Part shown: positions 24,594 to 33,709 of the stretch, in pieces | How the letters are laid out: each line of letters starts with the position of its first letter | Numbering within the stretch: position 1 is the stretch's first letter | Source of the DNA: JAVVHH01 sp965276815 | Lineage (GTDB): Bacteria; Pseudomonadota; Alphaproteobacteria; Acetobacterales; Acetobacteraceae | Assembly (NCBI GenBank): GCA_965276815.1 | Contig: CBDIBE010000012.1 | Coordinates: forward strand, 62,001 to 126,000 | Length of the DNA: 64,000 bases | Direction of reading: 5' to 3' | Program-made: the position numbers and the translations under genes | The notes under the pieces: model-generated | Told to the model about the DNA's origin: nothing | Database searches by the model: none | The model's input: the letters and a program-made list of their open reading frames with translations, nothing else

Positions 24594-27500
24594 TCATGTC
24601 GTTCCCTCGCTAAGCGTTGAGCGGTTACTCGGTTGGCTCGGCAGCGCCGCGTGGTCCGGCTCGGGCGCATGCCGTCCGGCGATGACGAAGTAGACCGCCG
24701 GCAACACGAACAGGGTGAACAGCGTGCCGATCGACAGGCCGGTCGCGATCACCAGTCCCATGTTGAAGCGCGAGGCCGCTCCGGCCCCAGACGCGAGCAG
24801 CAGCGGCACCACGCCGAGCACCATGGCCGCCGTCGTCATCAGGATCGGGCGAAGGCGGATCCCGGCCGCCGCCACGATCGCTTCGCGCTTGGACTTGCCC
24901 GCTTGCTGCTGCGCGTTCGCGACCTCGACCATCAGGATGCCGTGCTTGCTGATCAGGCCCATCAGCGTCACCAGGCCCACCTCGGTGTAGATGTTCATCG
25001 ACGCGCCGCCGACGCCAAGGCTGATGAACACCAGGGCGCCTGCGATCGATAACGGCACCGAGATCAGGATGATCACCGGGTCGCGGAAGCTCTCGAACAG
25101 GGCCGCCAGGGCGAGAAAGATGATGATCAGCGCGAAGCCGAACGTCGTCACGAAGCCGCTCGACTCCTGCTCGTATTGCCGCGACTGCCCCGCATAGTCG
25201 ATCTGCACATCGGACGGCAGGCGCGCGGCCGCGAGATCCTTCAGGGTCTGCAGCGCATCGTCCTGCGAGACCCCGGGTGCTGCGACGCCCGACAACGTCG
25301 CTGCCTGGATCTGCTGGAAGTGGTTCAGTGTCTCCGGCACGGTCTTGCGCTCGATATGGGCAACGGAAGAGAGCGGGATCGGCACGGTGTTGACGGTGGC
25401 GATCGGATAATTCAGCACCTGGTCTGTGTTCAGCCGGAAGCGCTGCTGGATTTGCGGGATCACCTTGTAGGAGCGCGTATCTAGATCGAAGTAGTTGACG
25501 TAGCCGCCGCCGAGCAGTCCGCCGAGCGCGACGCCGACTTGGTTCATCGTCAAACCGAGCTGTGCGGTCTTGTCGCGGTCGATCACGATCACGTCCTGCG
25601 GCAGGTCGATCTTCAGATCGCTGTCGAGAAACAGGAACTTTCCCGATTGTTGCGCTGCCATCAGAAGATCCTGCGCGCTGTTATAGAGCTGCCCGATCGG
25701 CATGGTCGATTTCAGCACGAATTGGACCGGCAGCCCTTGCGACCCCGGCAACGGCGGCAGCTGGAAGGCAACGACCTTCTGCCCCGCGATCCGGCTGAAT
25801 TGGCCCTGCAACTGCCGCTGTATCGTGGTCGCACTGCGCGTGCGCTGGTCCCAAGGCTTGAGCGTGGCGCCGCCGATCGACATCGCCGGGCTCTCGATCT
25901 GGAACGTGTGCTCGGCCTCGGGCAAGGTGGCCATGATCTTCTGCACCTGCTGTCCCCACAGCAGCTTCTGCTGCAGGGTCGCGGTGGGGGCGGAGGTCGG
26001 TTGCAGGATGACCACGCCTTGGTCCTCCGGCGGCGCGAGTTCGCTGTCGGCGCTGCTGTGGAGGAAATAGATGCTGCCGAGTACGCAGGCGGTGAACAGC
26101 ATCGTGATCCAGAGCGTATCGAGGCTACTTTGCAGCATCCGCTCGTAGCCCCGTTGCATCCGGCCGAAATTACGGTCCAGCCAGGTGACGAAACGGGTCT
26201 GCCAGCCACGCCCGCGCGGGTCGCGCGACTTGAGCAACCGCGAACACATCATCGGCGACAGCGTGAGCGCTACGATGGCCGAGACGGTGACCGCGCCGAC
26301 GAGGGTGAAGGCGAACTCAGTGAATAGCGCGCCGGTCAGACCCTTCTGGAAGCCGATCGGCACGTAGACCGCCACCAGCACGATGGTCATCGCAATGATC
26401 GGCGTCGCCAGTTCGCGCGCGGCCTGGATCGCGGCCTGGATGGGCGTTTTGCCTTCCTCGAGGTAGCGGGTGACGCTCTCGACCACGATGATCGCATCGT
26501 CGACGACGAGTCCGATCGCCAGCACCAGTGCCAGCAGCGTCAGCAGGTTCACCGAGAAGCCGAACACCAGCATCATTGCGAACGTGCCGACGAGCGAGAG
26601 CGGGATGGCGATGACCGGGATGACGACCGATCGCAGCGAGCCCAGGAAGGCGAACACCACCAGCGTGACGATGCCCAGAGCCTCGCCCAGCGTGGTCGCC
26701 ACCTCTCGGATCGAGCTGTTCACGAAATCGGTCGAGTCGTAGATGATCGACGACCGCAGCCCGGCGGGAATACTCGCCTGCAGTTGCGGCAGCACGGCTT
26801 TGGCCCGGTTGATCACGTCGAGCAGGTTAGCGGACGGGACAGTCTGCAACCCGATGTAGACGCCCTTCGCGCCGTCATAGGAAACCGCAGACTCGTAGTC
26901 GTCGGCACCGAGCGTCACATGCGCCACATCGCCCAAGCGGATGATGCCGCCATCCACCTGCTTGACGACCAGGTTGCGAAATTCCGCCAGGCTGTGCAGG
27001 CTGGTGCTGGCGGAGAGCGAGTATTGCACCATCTGGCCTTTCGTGGTGCCGACGCCGGCGATGTAGTCGTTGTTGGTCAACGCAGTGCTGACATCAGCGG
27101 CGCTGATCCCATACGCGGCGAGCTTCTGCGGGTCGAGCCAGGCGCGGAGCGCGAAGTTTTGCGCGCCGAGGAACTCTGCCGTCTGCACGCCCTCGATCGA
27201 TTGTAGTTGCGGCTGCACCTTGCGGGTCAGGTAATCAGTGATGGCGTTGGCCGGCATCGTGTCGCTAGCAAAACCGATGATCATCGCGTCGAGCGACTGG
27301 CCGATCTTGACGGTCATCACCGGCTGCTGCACGCCACTCGGCAACTGGTTCAGTACCGAGTTTATCTTGGCGTTGACTTCGGTCATCGCCCGGTTCGAGT
27401 CGTAGTTGAGCAACAGGTTCAGCGTGATCGTGCTGGTCCCGTTCGAACTCACGGACGTCATGGTGTCGATGCCGTTGGCTTGGGCGATCGCGTTCTCGAG

Positions 27501-27695
27501 CGGGGTGGTGACGAAGCCGGCGACGGTGGCCGGGTCGGCGCCATAGTAGGCGGTGGTGACGGTGATAACGGCGTTTTCGGTCTTCGGGTATTCGAGAATC
27601 TGCAACGAACTAAACGCGCGGATACCGAGCACCAGGATCATGAGGCTGACGACGCTGGCCAGCACCGGGCGGCGAATGAAGATGTCGGTGAACAT
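24594..27695 (-). CDS. RND multidrug efflux transporter, inner-membrane pump
   Basis: A 1033-residue HAE1-class RND pump. It starts FTDIFIRRPVLASVVSLMILVLG, has the duplicated 12-helix topology with large periplasmic loops after helices 1 and 7, and carries the proton-relay aspartates in GLVVDDAIIVVES (helix 4, about residues 395-407). GLISKHGILMVEVANAQ marks helix 10-11. Length and motif set are complete. It exports amphiphilic compounds using the proton gradient. Third gene of the operon after the outer-membrane and adaptor genes (12 bp gap from the adaptor). Confidence 0.93.
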   Translation of the reverse strand: MFTDIFIRRPVLASVVSLMILVLGIRAFSSLQILEYPKTENAVITVTTAYYGADPATVAGFVTTPLENAIAQANGIDTMTSVSSNGTSTITLNLLLNYDSNRAMTEVNAKINSVLNQLPSGVQQPVMTVKIGQSLDAMIIGFASDTMPANAITDYLTRKVQPQLQSIEGVQTAEFLGAQNFALRAWLDPQKLAAYGISAADVSTALTNNDYIAGVGTTKGQMVQYSLSASTSLHSLAEFRNLVVKQVDGGIIRLGDVAHVTLGADDYESAVSYDGAKGVYIGLQTVPSANLLDVINRAKAVLPQLQASIPAGLRSSIIYDSTDFVNSSIREVATTLGEALGIVTLVVFAFLGSLRSVVIPVIAIPLSLVGTFAMMLVFGFSVNLLTLLALVLAIGLVVDDAIIVVESVTRYLEEGKTPIQAAIQAARELATPIIAMTIVLVAVYVPIGFQKGLTGALFTEFAFTLVGAVTVSAIVALTLSPMMCSRLLKSRDPRGRGWQTRFVTWLDRNFGRMQRGYERMLQSSLDTLWITMLFTACVLGSIYFLHSSADSELAPPEDQGVVILQPTSAPTATLQQKLLWGQQVQKIMATLPEAEHTFQIESPAMSIGGATLKPWDQRTRSATTIQRQLQGQFSRIAGQKVVAFQLPPLPGSQGLPVQFVLKSTMPIGQLYNSAQDLLMAAQQSGKFLFLDSDLKIDLPQDVIVIDRDKTAQLGLTMNQVGVALGGLLGGGYVNYFDLDTRSYKVIPQIQQRFRLNTDQVLNYPIATVNTVPIPLSSVAHIERKTVPETLNHFQQIQAATLSGVAAPGVSQDDALQTLKDLAAARLPSDVQIDYAGQSRQYEQESSGFVTTFGFALIIIFLALAALFESFRDPVIILISVPLSIAGALVFISLGVGGASMNIYTEVGLVTLMGLISKHGILMVEVANAQQQAGKSKREAIVAAAGIRLRPILMTTAAMVLGVVPLLLASGAGAASRFNMGLVIATGLSIGTLFTLFVLPAVYFVIAGRHAPEPDHAALPSQPSNRSTLSEGTT

Positions 27696-27707
27696 GGCTC
27701 TTGCGCC

Positions 27708-28886
27708 CTACTGATCGGCCGGCTTGGGATCGGGATTGTCGGTCGGCTCGACGGCGTTGTTCACGAGCACCTGCGAACCATTATGCAGTTTAAGCTGGCC
27801 GGAGCTGACGACGAGGTCCCCGGCCTCGACGCCCTTGAGGATCTGCACCTGGTCGCCCCGCGTCGCCCCAGTGGTAACGAAGACCTGCTCGGCAACGAAT
27901 TTGGGCTTGCCGTCGGTTTGCGTGCCGTCCGGGTGCAGCTTGTAGACGAGGCTACCATACGGATTGGCGCTGACTGACGTGAGCGGGATGGTGACCTGAG
28001 GCCGCGCTGTGCCGGTCGCGATCGAGACGGTGGCAAACATACCGGGCAGCAGCAGTTGGTCCGGGTTGCTCAACGTCGCCCGGATCTGGACCATTCGGCT
28101 CGAACTGTCGACTTCGGCATTGATCGCGCTGACCCGGCCAGGAAAGTCGCGTCCGGGAAAAGCGTCGACACGCACCGTCACTGCTTGACCGATCCGGGTC
28201 TGGCCGATCGATTGCTGCGGCAAATAAAAATCGAGGAACATCGGATCCAGCGCTTGCAGCGTGACGATCTTGGTGCCGGCGCTGAGATACTGTCCAAGGT
28301 CCACCTGGCGCAGCCCTAGCCGCCCGGTGAAGGGGGCGCGGACGAATTTCTCGGCGATCACCGCCTGCTGCGCCGCTACCTGCGCCTGTTCGTTTTTCAG
28401 CGTGCCGAGGTCGGTATCGACGGTTGATTGCGCCACACCTTGGGCCCGCATCTGCTTGACGTCGCGCTGGTAGGTGATCGCGTCGAGCTCCGCCGCTGCC
28501 TGCAACTGGGCGAGCTTGGCGTCGTCGTCGTTCGGCTTGAGGCGCAGCAGCAGCGTGCCCGCCTTGACAGTGTCGCCGGACTCGAAGTGCAGCTCACCGA
28601 CGATACCGCCGACCTCGGCCGAGAGATCCGCACCCTGGCTCGCACGCAATGATCCGTTGCCATCCAAAACGGGTTGCCAGGATGAGGTCGCAGCCGTGAT
28701 CGTCGAGACGGTCGGCAGCTGCGCGACGATGCTGGCGACGACGCCCTTGAGGATGTGCGATTTGAAAATGTGGAAGCCGACCACGCCACCGCCGACCAAG
28801 CCCAGCAGCAGCAGCACGAGGATCAGGCGAAGAGCCACGCGCGGTTTGCGTGTGACTGGCAAAAGCCGGTCGGCGGCGATGCTCAT
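27708..28886 (-). CDS. RND efflux periplasmic adaptor (membrane fusion protein)
   Basis: A 392-residue HlyD/AcrA-type adaptor. One N-terminal membrane anchor (about residues 19-45) is followed by a lipoyl half (SAEVGGIVGELHFESGDTVKAG), an alpha-hairpin rich in Ala/Gln (about residues 120-165), a second lipoyl half (FVRAPFTGRLGLRQVDLGQYLSAG), and beta-barrel and membrane-proximal domains. It bridges pump and outer-membrane channel. The ATG overlaps the outer-membrane gene stop (ATGA, 28883-28886). The C-terminus ends in an acidic, Pro-rich tail. Confidence 0.92.
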   Translation of the reverse strand: MSIAADRLLPVTRKPRVALRLILVLLLLGLVGGGVVGFHIFKSHILKGVVASIVAQLPTVSTITAATSSWQPVLDGNGSLRASQGADLSAEVGGIVGELHFESGDTVKAGTLLLRLKPNDDDAKLAQLQAAAELDAITYQRDVKQMRAQGVAQSTVDTDLGTLKNEQAQVAAQQAVIAEKFVRAPFTGRLGLRQVDLGQYLSAGTKIVTLQALDPMFLDFYLPQQSIGQTRIGQAVTVRVDAFPGRDFPGRVSAINAEVDSSSRMVQIRATLSNPDQLLLPGMFATVSIATGTARPQVTIPLTSVSANPYGSLVYKLHPDGTQTDGKPKFVAEQVFVTTGATRGDQVQILKGVEAGDLVVSSGQLKLHNGSQVLVNNAVEPTDNPDPKPADQ

Positions 28887-30418
28887 GGTAGAAGTCCACA
28901 GCAGTGGGAGACGGAAGCGGCGACATCGGTGCGATGCCACCAGCCGCCGCCGAGCGCTTGGAACAACGCCACACTGTCGGTGAAACGCGCGGCCTGTGCG
29001 GCCACGAGCGTCAGGCGGGCGTTCTGGTAGCTCTGCTCGGCCTGCAAGATGGCGACATAGGTGGTTCCGCCCGCCTGGTATTGGGCGCGGGTGACGGCCA
29101 GGCTCGCCCCGGCCGCCCGCTCGGCCTCGGCGTCGGCCTGCAAAGTCTCGGCGTCGTGCACGACCGCCGAGATGGCGTTGGCGACGTCCTGGAAGGCGGA
29201 GGCGACGGTCGCGCTGTAATTGGCCGCCGCCGCCTCCAGCGCGGCATCGGCCGCCCGCCGCTTGGCCAGCAGTGTCCCGCCCTCGAACACCTGCTGGGTT
29301 AGCGTGCCAGCGAGGCTCCAGACGATGCCCGACGGCGTGAACAGATCGGACAGCTTCGTCCCTTCGCGTCCATAGCTGCCGGTGAGCGAGACTTGCGGCA
29401 GCATGTTGGCAATCGCCACGCCAACATCGGCGCTCGCCGAATGCACCTCGGCGGCGTAGGCCCGCACGTCGGGCCGTTGGGCGACGATCTGGGACGGCAC
29501 GGCGGTCGGCAGTTCCGCCGGCAAGGTCAATGTCGCGAGGTCGATCGGCGGGCCGGTCACCTGGCTCGGCGCCACGCCGAGATAGGCCGCGAGCTGGTTG
29601 CGCTCCTGCTCGAGCTTCTTGCGCAACGGGGGTAGCGTGGCGACCGCCGAGGCGAGCGTCGACTGCTGCGACAGCACATCCGCGCCGCTGACACCGCCCA
29701 AGGCGAGGCGCCGCCGGGTAACGTCGAGCTGCTGCTGATCGATCCGGATGATTTCTTGTGCCGCGTCGATCTGCGCTTGATAGGAGGCCTCGTTCAGCGC
29801 GGTGGTGACGACATTGGCCGTCAGCGATAGATAAGCCGCCTCCAATTCGGCCTGCTGGTAATCGGCCTGTGCCGCCAGCTGCTCGATTTGACGGCGCGTG
29901 CCGCCGAACACGTCGAGCGTGTAGGAAACGTTCAGCGAGCCGCTGTAGAGCGTGTAGAGCGATGTGCCGTTCTGTCCGAATCCGGCCAGGGATTGTTTCT
30001 CGCGGGTATCGCTGACCGAGGCGCTGGCCGTAGGGAACAACGATCCCTGCTCGGCGCGAACGTTCTCCTTGGCCTGACGCAACGTCGCCTGGGCCGCAGC
30101 CAGGGTCGGGCTGTTCTTCAGCGCTTGCGCAGCCAGTGCGTCGATCCGCGGCGAATGCAGCAGCGTCCACCAGTCCCCTTGAATGTCCCGCCCCAAGACC
30201 AGTCCCTGACTGGCCCCGGCGATACCGGCGGAAGCGACGGTGGCCGAAGGCGTGGGTCCGGAAGTCACCCGATCCAGTTGCGGCGGCCTTGGTTCAACGT
30301 AATTCGGGCCGACAGCGCAACCGGCCTGAACAAGGCCGAGCAGCGCCAAGGCGGGCGCCTTGCGGTGACCGTCTCGCCGCGATCGGGCGGAGTTTAGCGG
30401 GGATGTTCTTATACCCAT
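28883..30418 (-). CDS. Outer-membrane efflux lipoprotein (NodT/OprM family)
   Basis: A 511-residue TolC-family channel. The start carries a lipoprotein signal with lipobox LVQAGC at about residue 34, followed by AVGPNYVEPRPP, the usual NodT beginning. Two long alpha-helical repeats of the TolC fold are present (LSLTANVVTTALNEASYQAQIDAAQ in repeat 1; NYSATVASAFQDVANAISAVVHDAE in repeat 2). The Cys should be acylated and anchor it in the outer membrane. First gene of the efflux operon, divergent from tetR with only 58 bp between the starts. Confidence 0.9.
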   Translation of the reverse strand: MGIRTSPLNSARSRRDGHRKAPALALLGLVQAGCAVGPNYVEPRPPQLDRVTSGPTPSATVASAGIAGASQGLVLGRDIQGDWWTLLHSPRIDALAAQALKNSPTLAAAQATLRQAKENVRAEQGSLFPTASASVSDTREKQSLAGFGQNGTSLYTLYSGSLNVSYTLDVFGGTRRQIEQLAAQADYQQAELEAAYLSLTANVVTTALNEASYQAQIDAAQEIIRIDQQQLDVTRRRLALGGVSGADVLSQQSTLASAVATLPPLRKKLEQERNQLAAYLGVAPSQVTGPPIDLATLTLPAELPTAVPSQIVAQRPDVRAYAAEVHSASADVGVAIANMLPQVSLTGSYGREGTKLSDLFTPSGIVWSLAGTLTQQVFEGGTLLAKRRAADAALEAAAANYSATVASAFQDVANAISAVVHDAETLQADAEAERAAGASLAVTRAQYQAGGTTYVAILQAEQSYQNARLTLVAAQAARFTDSVALFQALGGGWWHRTDVAASVSHCCGLLP

Positions 30419-30447
30419 GAGTATGGTATATATGACGGCATACCCAT
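30411..30447. promoter_or_regulatory. Candidate TetR operator in the efflux divergent region
   Basis: ATACCCAT occurs twice in direct orientation (30411-30418 and 30440-30447), and ATGGTAT (30423-30429) lies inverted between them, giving an ATACC-N9-GGTAT dyad. It overlaps the start of the outer-membrane gene and lies about 30 bp before tetR, so binding could repress both directions. Confidence 0.42.
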
Positions 30448-30476
30448 TGGTCTAGTAACTCAAGCAGGTAATCGGC

Positions 30477-31139
30477 ATGTCTCGAATCACCGTACCGCGA
30501 CCTCCCGGCCGGCCGAAGGATGAGGCAAAGCGAGCTGCGATCATCGAGGCGGCGAGGCATCTGTTCGAAGCGGGCGCGTACGAGTCGGTGACGATGGAGC
30601 AGGTCGCCAGCGTGGCAGACGTTGCGAAAATGACGGTCTATAGCCATTTCCACAACAAGGAATCGCTGTTCGAGGCGATGGTGCAGGCGACCTCGGATAC
30701 GCTGATCGCAGCGCTGCCGGCCGCGCCTGGCCGCAGTGGCGATTTGGAGGAAGAGCTGGTCAAATTCGGCTGCGTCTTCCTCGAGGTGCTGCTGAGCCAC
30801 GAGCTTGTGCATTCGATGCACCGCCACTTCGACATGCTGTCACGCAACCGTCCTTTGGCTGAGCGCTTCTACAATGCCGGCCCGGGCCGTACGCGGGCGA
30901 CATTGGCAGCATTTCTGAAATCGAGCGTGACCGGACGGCGACTATCCTCCGCGGTGGTGCTGGAGGCGGCCTCCGATCTTATGAACCTTTGGCTCGGCGA
31001 CCTGCCGCTGCAACTCGCACTCGGGTTCACTGCTCCCTTGTCGAGCAGACAGGTGGCTCAACGCGTGCGTCGTTGTACGCGCTTGATCATCGGCGCCTAT
31101 TCGCTGCGGAAGGGCGGCGAAACTTCGCCCAACGCTTGA
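30477..31139 (+). CDS. TetR/AcrR family regulator of the RND operon
   Basis: A 220-residue regulator with an N-terminal HTH (residues about 17-62): RAAIIEAARHLFEAGAYESVTMEQVASVADVAKMTVYSHF. The C-terminal part is helical, with the TetR_C-type segment LSHELVHSMHRHFDMLSRNRPLAERFY. It is divergent from the efflux operon, the standard arrangement for a local repressor released by a pump substrate. The ATG follows AGCAGGTAATCGGC. Confidence 0.9.
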   Translation: MSRITVPRPPGRPKDEAKRAAIIEAARHLFEAGAYESVTMEQVASVADVAKMTVYSHFHNKESLFEAMVQATSDTLIAALPAAPGRSGDLEEELVKFGCVFLEVLLSHELVHSMHRHFDMLSRNRPLAERFYNAGPGRTRATLAAFLKSSVTGRRLSSAVVLEAASDLMNLWLGDLPLQLALGFTAPLSSRQVAQRVRRCTRLIIGAYSLRKGGETSPNA

Positions 31140-31167
31140 GTGCCTGCGGCCATCACGACGAACCTTG

Positions 31168-32280
31168 TCAGCTTCCAGCTTGCATGAGGCGGCTCAGTGA
31201 CTTTGGTGGCGTCCGTGAGAGCCTCTGGATACGCGCCGTCACCGGGGCTCGCTCGGACTGATACTCCGCAAGCGCCGATGGCAGATCGTCTAAGCCAACT
31301 CCGCTCAGCGCGGTAGCGAGCGCCGAGGCGTCCTGTATCGCCTGGTTGGCGCCTTGCCCGTTCATGGGTGCCATGGGATGGGCCGCGTCGCCGAGCAGCA
31401 CGACGTGGCGGTCGACCCATTGCTCGATAGGCTCTTTATCATAGATTGGATGAGTCGTTATTTCGACGGTCCTACCTTGGATCAATCGGGTGATGACTGG
31501 GTCATAATCCGCATAAACTGACAGGAGCTCGTCGGCAGTTGTCGCGCTCCACAATTCCTTTGGCGGGGTAGGCGTGGGGATGGCCGCGCTGATGGCGACT
31601 TCGGCCCCGTTGCGGATCGGAAGCATGATCACCGCAAGCTTGTTTTCCTGCCACGTACGAATGCGGTCGTTGGGCAGTTCGGCGGGCAGTAAGGACGCCG
31701 GTGCGATGGTGAGATGCGTGACAACGTTGAGAAAGGTCATCGGCGTCGCATCGAGCGAGGTACGAACGATCGACCGAAGTCCGTCCGCGCCGACGATGAG
31801 GCGTGCGTTGATCGTGCGTCCATTCTGGAAAGTCGCTTCGGCGTGGTCCGAAATATTCTCGACGGATGTTAGGCGATGGCCGAGATGCAGCAGCTCCGGC
31901 TGCAATCTTGCAATCAAGGCGTCGTGAAGGTCCGCGCGATGAACGGAGTAAACAAACCCAGCCTCGCCCGCCTCGACCGCTGTTGGAGCGGTGCCCAGCA
32001 CTGTACCGGTTTTATCCCGGAGTTCGACTGTGTTGACTGAAACCATCTTCCCTCGAACATCATTGAGGGCACCCCATTTGGCGAGGAGTGCCATACTGGG
32101 CTCGCGGATCGCGATCGCTCCGCCGACTTCGCGCAGTTGCGAGGCCTGTTCGAAAACATCGACACTGAAGCCTGCTTGCTGGAGAGCAATCGCAGCCGCG
32201 GCGCCCCCGATGCCGGCGCCGATGACCGCGATGTCCATCGGTTCATTCGATGTGCCTGAACTCGTCATAGCTTGCTTCAT
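31168..32280 (-). CDS. FAD-dependent monooxygenase (salicylate hydroxylase-like)
   Basis: A 370-residue group A flavoprotein monooxygenase. The dinucleotide-binding GxGxxG motif IAVIGAGIGGAAAAIAL is near the N-terminus, LIVGADGLRSIVR (DG motif) in the middle, and GDAAHPMAPMNGQGANQAIQDA (GD motif) near residue 300. Such enzymes use NAD(P)H and O2 to hydroxylate aromatic or other substrates. The start is uncertain: ATG 32280 is used, but ATG 32268 or 32238 (directly before the Rossmann strand) would also work. It is divergent from a TetR gene, with which it probably forms a substrate-inducible unit. Confidence 0.83.
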   Translation of the reverse strand: MKQAMTSSGTSNEPMDIAVIGAGIGGAAAAIALQQAGFSVDVFEQASQLREVGGAIAIREPSMALLAKWGALNDVRGKMVSVNTVELRDKTGTVLGTAPTAVEAGEAGFVYSVHRADLHDALIARLQPELLHLGHRLTSVENISDHAEATFQNGRTINARLIVGADGLRSIVRTSLDATPMTFLNVVTHLTIAPASLLPAELPNDRIRTWQENKLAVIMLPIRNGAEVAISAAIPTPTPPKELWSATTADELLSVYADYDPVITRLIQGRTVEITTHPIYDKEPIEQWVDRHVVLLGDAAHPMAPMNGQGANQAIQDASALATALSGVGLDDLPSALAEYQSERAPVTARIQRLSRTPPKSLSRLMQAGS

Positions 32281-32300
32281 CCTTTGGCGGCCCGTAAGTG

Positions 32301-32315
32301 GAGGATGGTCCTCCG
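32301..32315. promoter_or_regulatory. Inverted repeat between the monooxygenase and tetR genes
   Basis: GGAGGA-TGG-TCCTCC is a perfect six-base dyad in the 103-bp divergent region. A second GGAG...CTCC pair follows at about 32335-32350. Either could be the operator of the neighbouring TetR protein. Confidence 0.33.
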
Positions 32316-32383
32316 GAACACGCGATAGCACTAAGCGGAGGCCGTGTCTCCACAAAACCGCAGGCCCATCAGGAGTGGCTAAA

Positions 32384-33031
32384 GTGACGACCCGGCGCTC
32401 ATCCAAACGGCCGCTGCGTGCCGATGCAGCCCGCAACCAAGCGCGGATCCTCGGGGCCGCCCGCGAGGTTTTCGGCGCGAGAGGGTTGGACGTCTCGCTC
32501 GACGATATCGCGCGTCACGCCGGGCTCGGTGTAGCGACGGTCTACCGGCGGTTTCCCGATCGGGAGAGCCTGGTTGCGGCGTTGTTCGAACTAGAACTAA
32601 GGAGGACTGTCGAGCGCGCCCGCGCGGCACTAGCCGTCGCGGATCCGTGGGAGGCCTTCGAGACCCTCCTGAAGTCAATTTTTTGTGCGGTCGCCGAAGA
32701 TAAGGGCATGCGCCAGGCGCTCCTCAGCTCCCGCTATGGCCTGGGCACTGCGACGTCGACCAGGCGCGAGTTGATCGACCTTCTCGCTCTCGTCATTCAG
32801 CGAGCACAAGACGACGGGAGCCTGCGGGCGGAGATCGCGGCGCGCGACATCCCTCCCATGATGCTCATGATTGGCGTCGTCGCCGATTTCACGTCTAATG
32901 CGAACCCGGGATTGTGGGAGCGCTACTGCACGTTGTTGATCGATGGCCTGTCGGCACGCCAAAGGCCGTCGGCACTGACCCCAGATCCGCTCTCGGAGAT
33001 CCAGATGGAGCTTGCCTACTCGCTTTGGTGA
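32384..33031 (+). CDS. TetR/AcrR family transcriptional regulator
   Basis: A 215-residue regulator. The HTH spans about residues 15-58: QARILGAAREVFGARGLDVSLDDIARHAGLGVATVYRRFPDRESLVAALFE. A SBP56/TetR_C-like helical domain follows. The GTG at 32384 is chosen because AGGAG lies eight bases upstream and the family begins just before the arginine-rich lead (TTRRSSKRPLRADAARN). An earlier in-frame GTG at 32375 overlaps that site. Divergent from the FAD monooxygenase, its probable target. Confidence 0.85.
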   Translation: MTTRRSSKRPLRADAARNQARILGAAREVFGARGLDVSLDDIARHAGLGVATVYRRFPDRESLVAALFELELRRTVERARAALAVADPWEAFETLLKSIFCAVAEDKGMRQALLSSRYGLGTATSTRRELIDLLALVIQRAQDDGSLRAEIAARDIPPMMLMIGVVADFTSNANPGLWERYCTLLIDGLSARQRPSALTPDPLSEIQMELAYSLW

Positions 33032-33458
33032 TGCGCGAACGCCGTGCCTATGCCGCAATCATGGTCGGCGCGCGCTTGGCGACGATACCGGCCGGCCTAG
33101 TAGACGCAGCACGGACTCTCGGAGCCGGTCCGATCAGAGCGTTTATTCATGTGACAGTGCCCTGGCTGATGCCGGCGCTTCTCGGCGCTGGCGGGCTGGC
33201 CGCGTTGTCCAGCTTCGACGATTTATCCGGTCATTCTTCTTGGGTGGCGATGATCCCACGTTGCCGGTGTTGATGTTTGGGCGGCTCCGTTCCGGGCTCA
33301 CACCGGAGATTAATGCAGTTGCAACCCTCGTTCTTTTTCTGGTCTGTGCGGCCGGGTTAGCGATGGACCGGATCAGGAGCGAAGGTGGAGCTGTCGCCCG
33401 CCGCGTAAGTCACGGCGTTAGAGGCTCGACGCGGGCCGCGACCAACGCATCGCGCTGA
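33031..33458 (+). pseudogene. Relic of a spermidine/putrescine-type ABC permease (PotC-like), frameshifted
   Basis: The frame from 33031 reads MVGARLATIPAGLVDAARTLGA and then the coupling-helix sequence up to ALSSFDDL, as in PotC/PotI-type permeases. Homology then jumps frame near 33227 to SFFLGGDDPTLPVLMFGRLR and the typical ending SGLTPEINAVATLVLFLVC. The N-terminal two-thirds of the permease is missing, replaced by the tetR gene whose TGA overlaps the first ATG. It is therefore truncated and frameshifted and cannot give a working permease. No other polyamine-transport genes remain nearby. Confidence 0.72.
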
Positions 33459-33673
33459 AGGCCGGGGGTCGGATTCGGCAGCCCGCGAGTGGCCAAAAGG
33501 ACACTGGCCGGCTACGAGGCGATGGCCATGATCGAGAAGGGGAAGGTCGACGACCTTGGCGGTCGAGACATGCAGGCGCAGCAACCTTCGTTGCCGGCCT
33601 CTTCAAGGTTGCCGCCTAAAATCGCCGCCTGTCATCATCTCGCGTGTCGCGTTGCCTCGTTTGCAATAGAACC
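33430..33673 (+). mobile_element. 3' remnant of an IS6-family-like insertion sequence
   Basis: The frame around 33474-33560 reads RVAKRTLAGYEAMAMIEKGKV, the C-terminal stretch of IS6-type DDE transposases (typically ...TLAGYEAMxMIRKGQV). After DMQAQ one frame change is needed to continue TFVAGLFKVAA to the TAA at 33617-33619. About 40 bases on, TTTGCAATAGAACC (33660-33673) is the complement of a GGTTCTATTGCAAA end, matching the usual IS6 terminal repeat GGTTCTGTTGCAAA at all but one base. The 5' part and left end are missing, so the element is dead. It ends 36 bp from the livF stop. Confidence 0.68.
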
Positions 33674-33709
33674 CTTCGACGTGTAGATCTGCCACGCTAA
33701 CCTGCCTGA

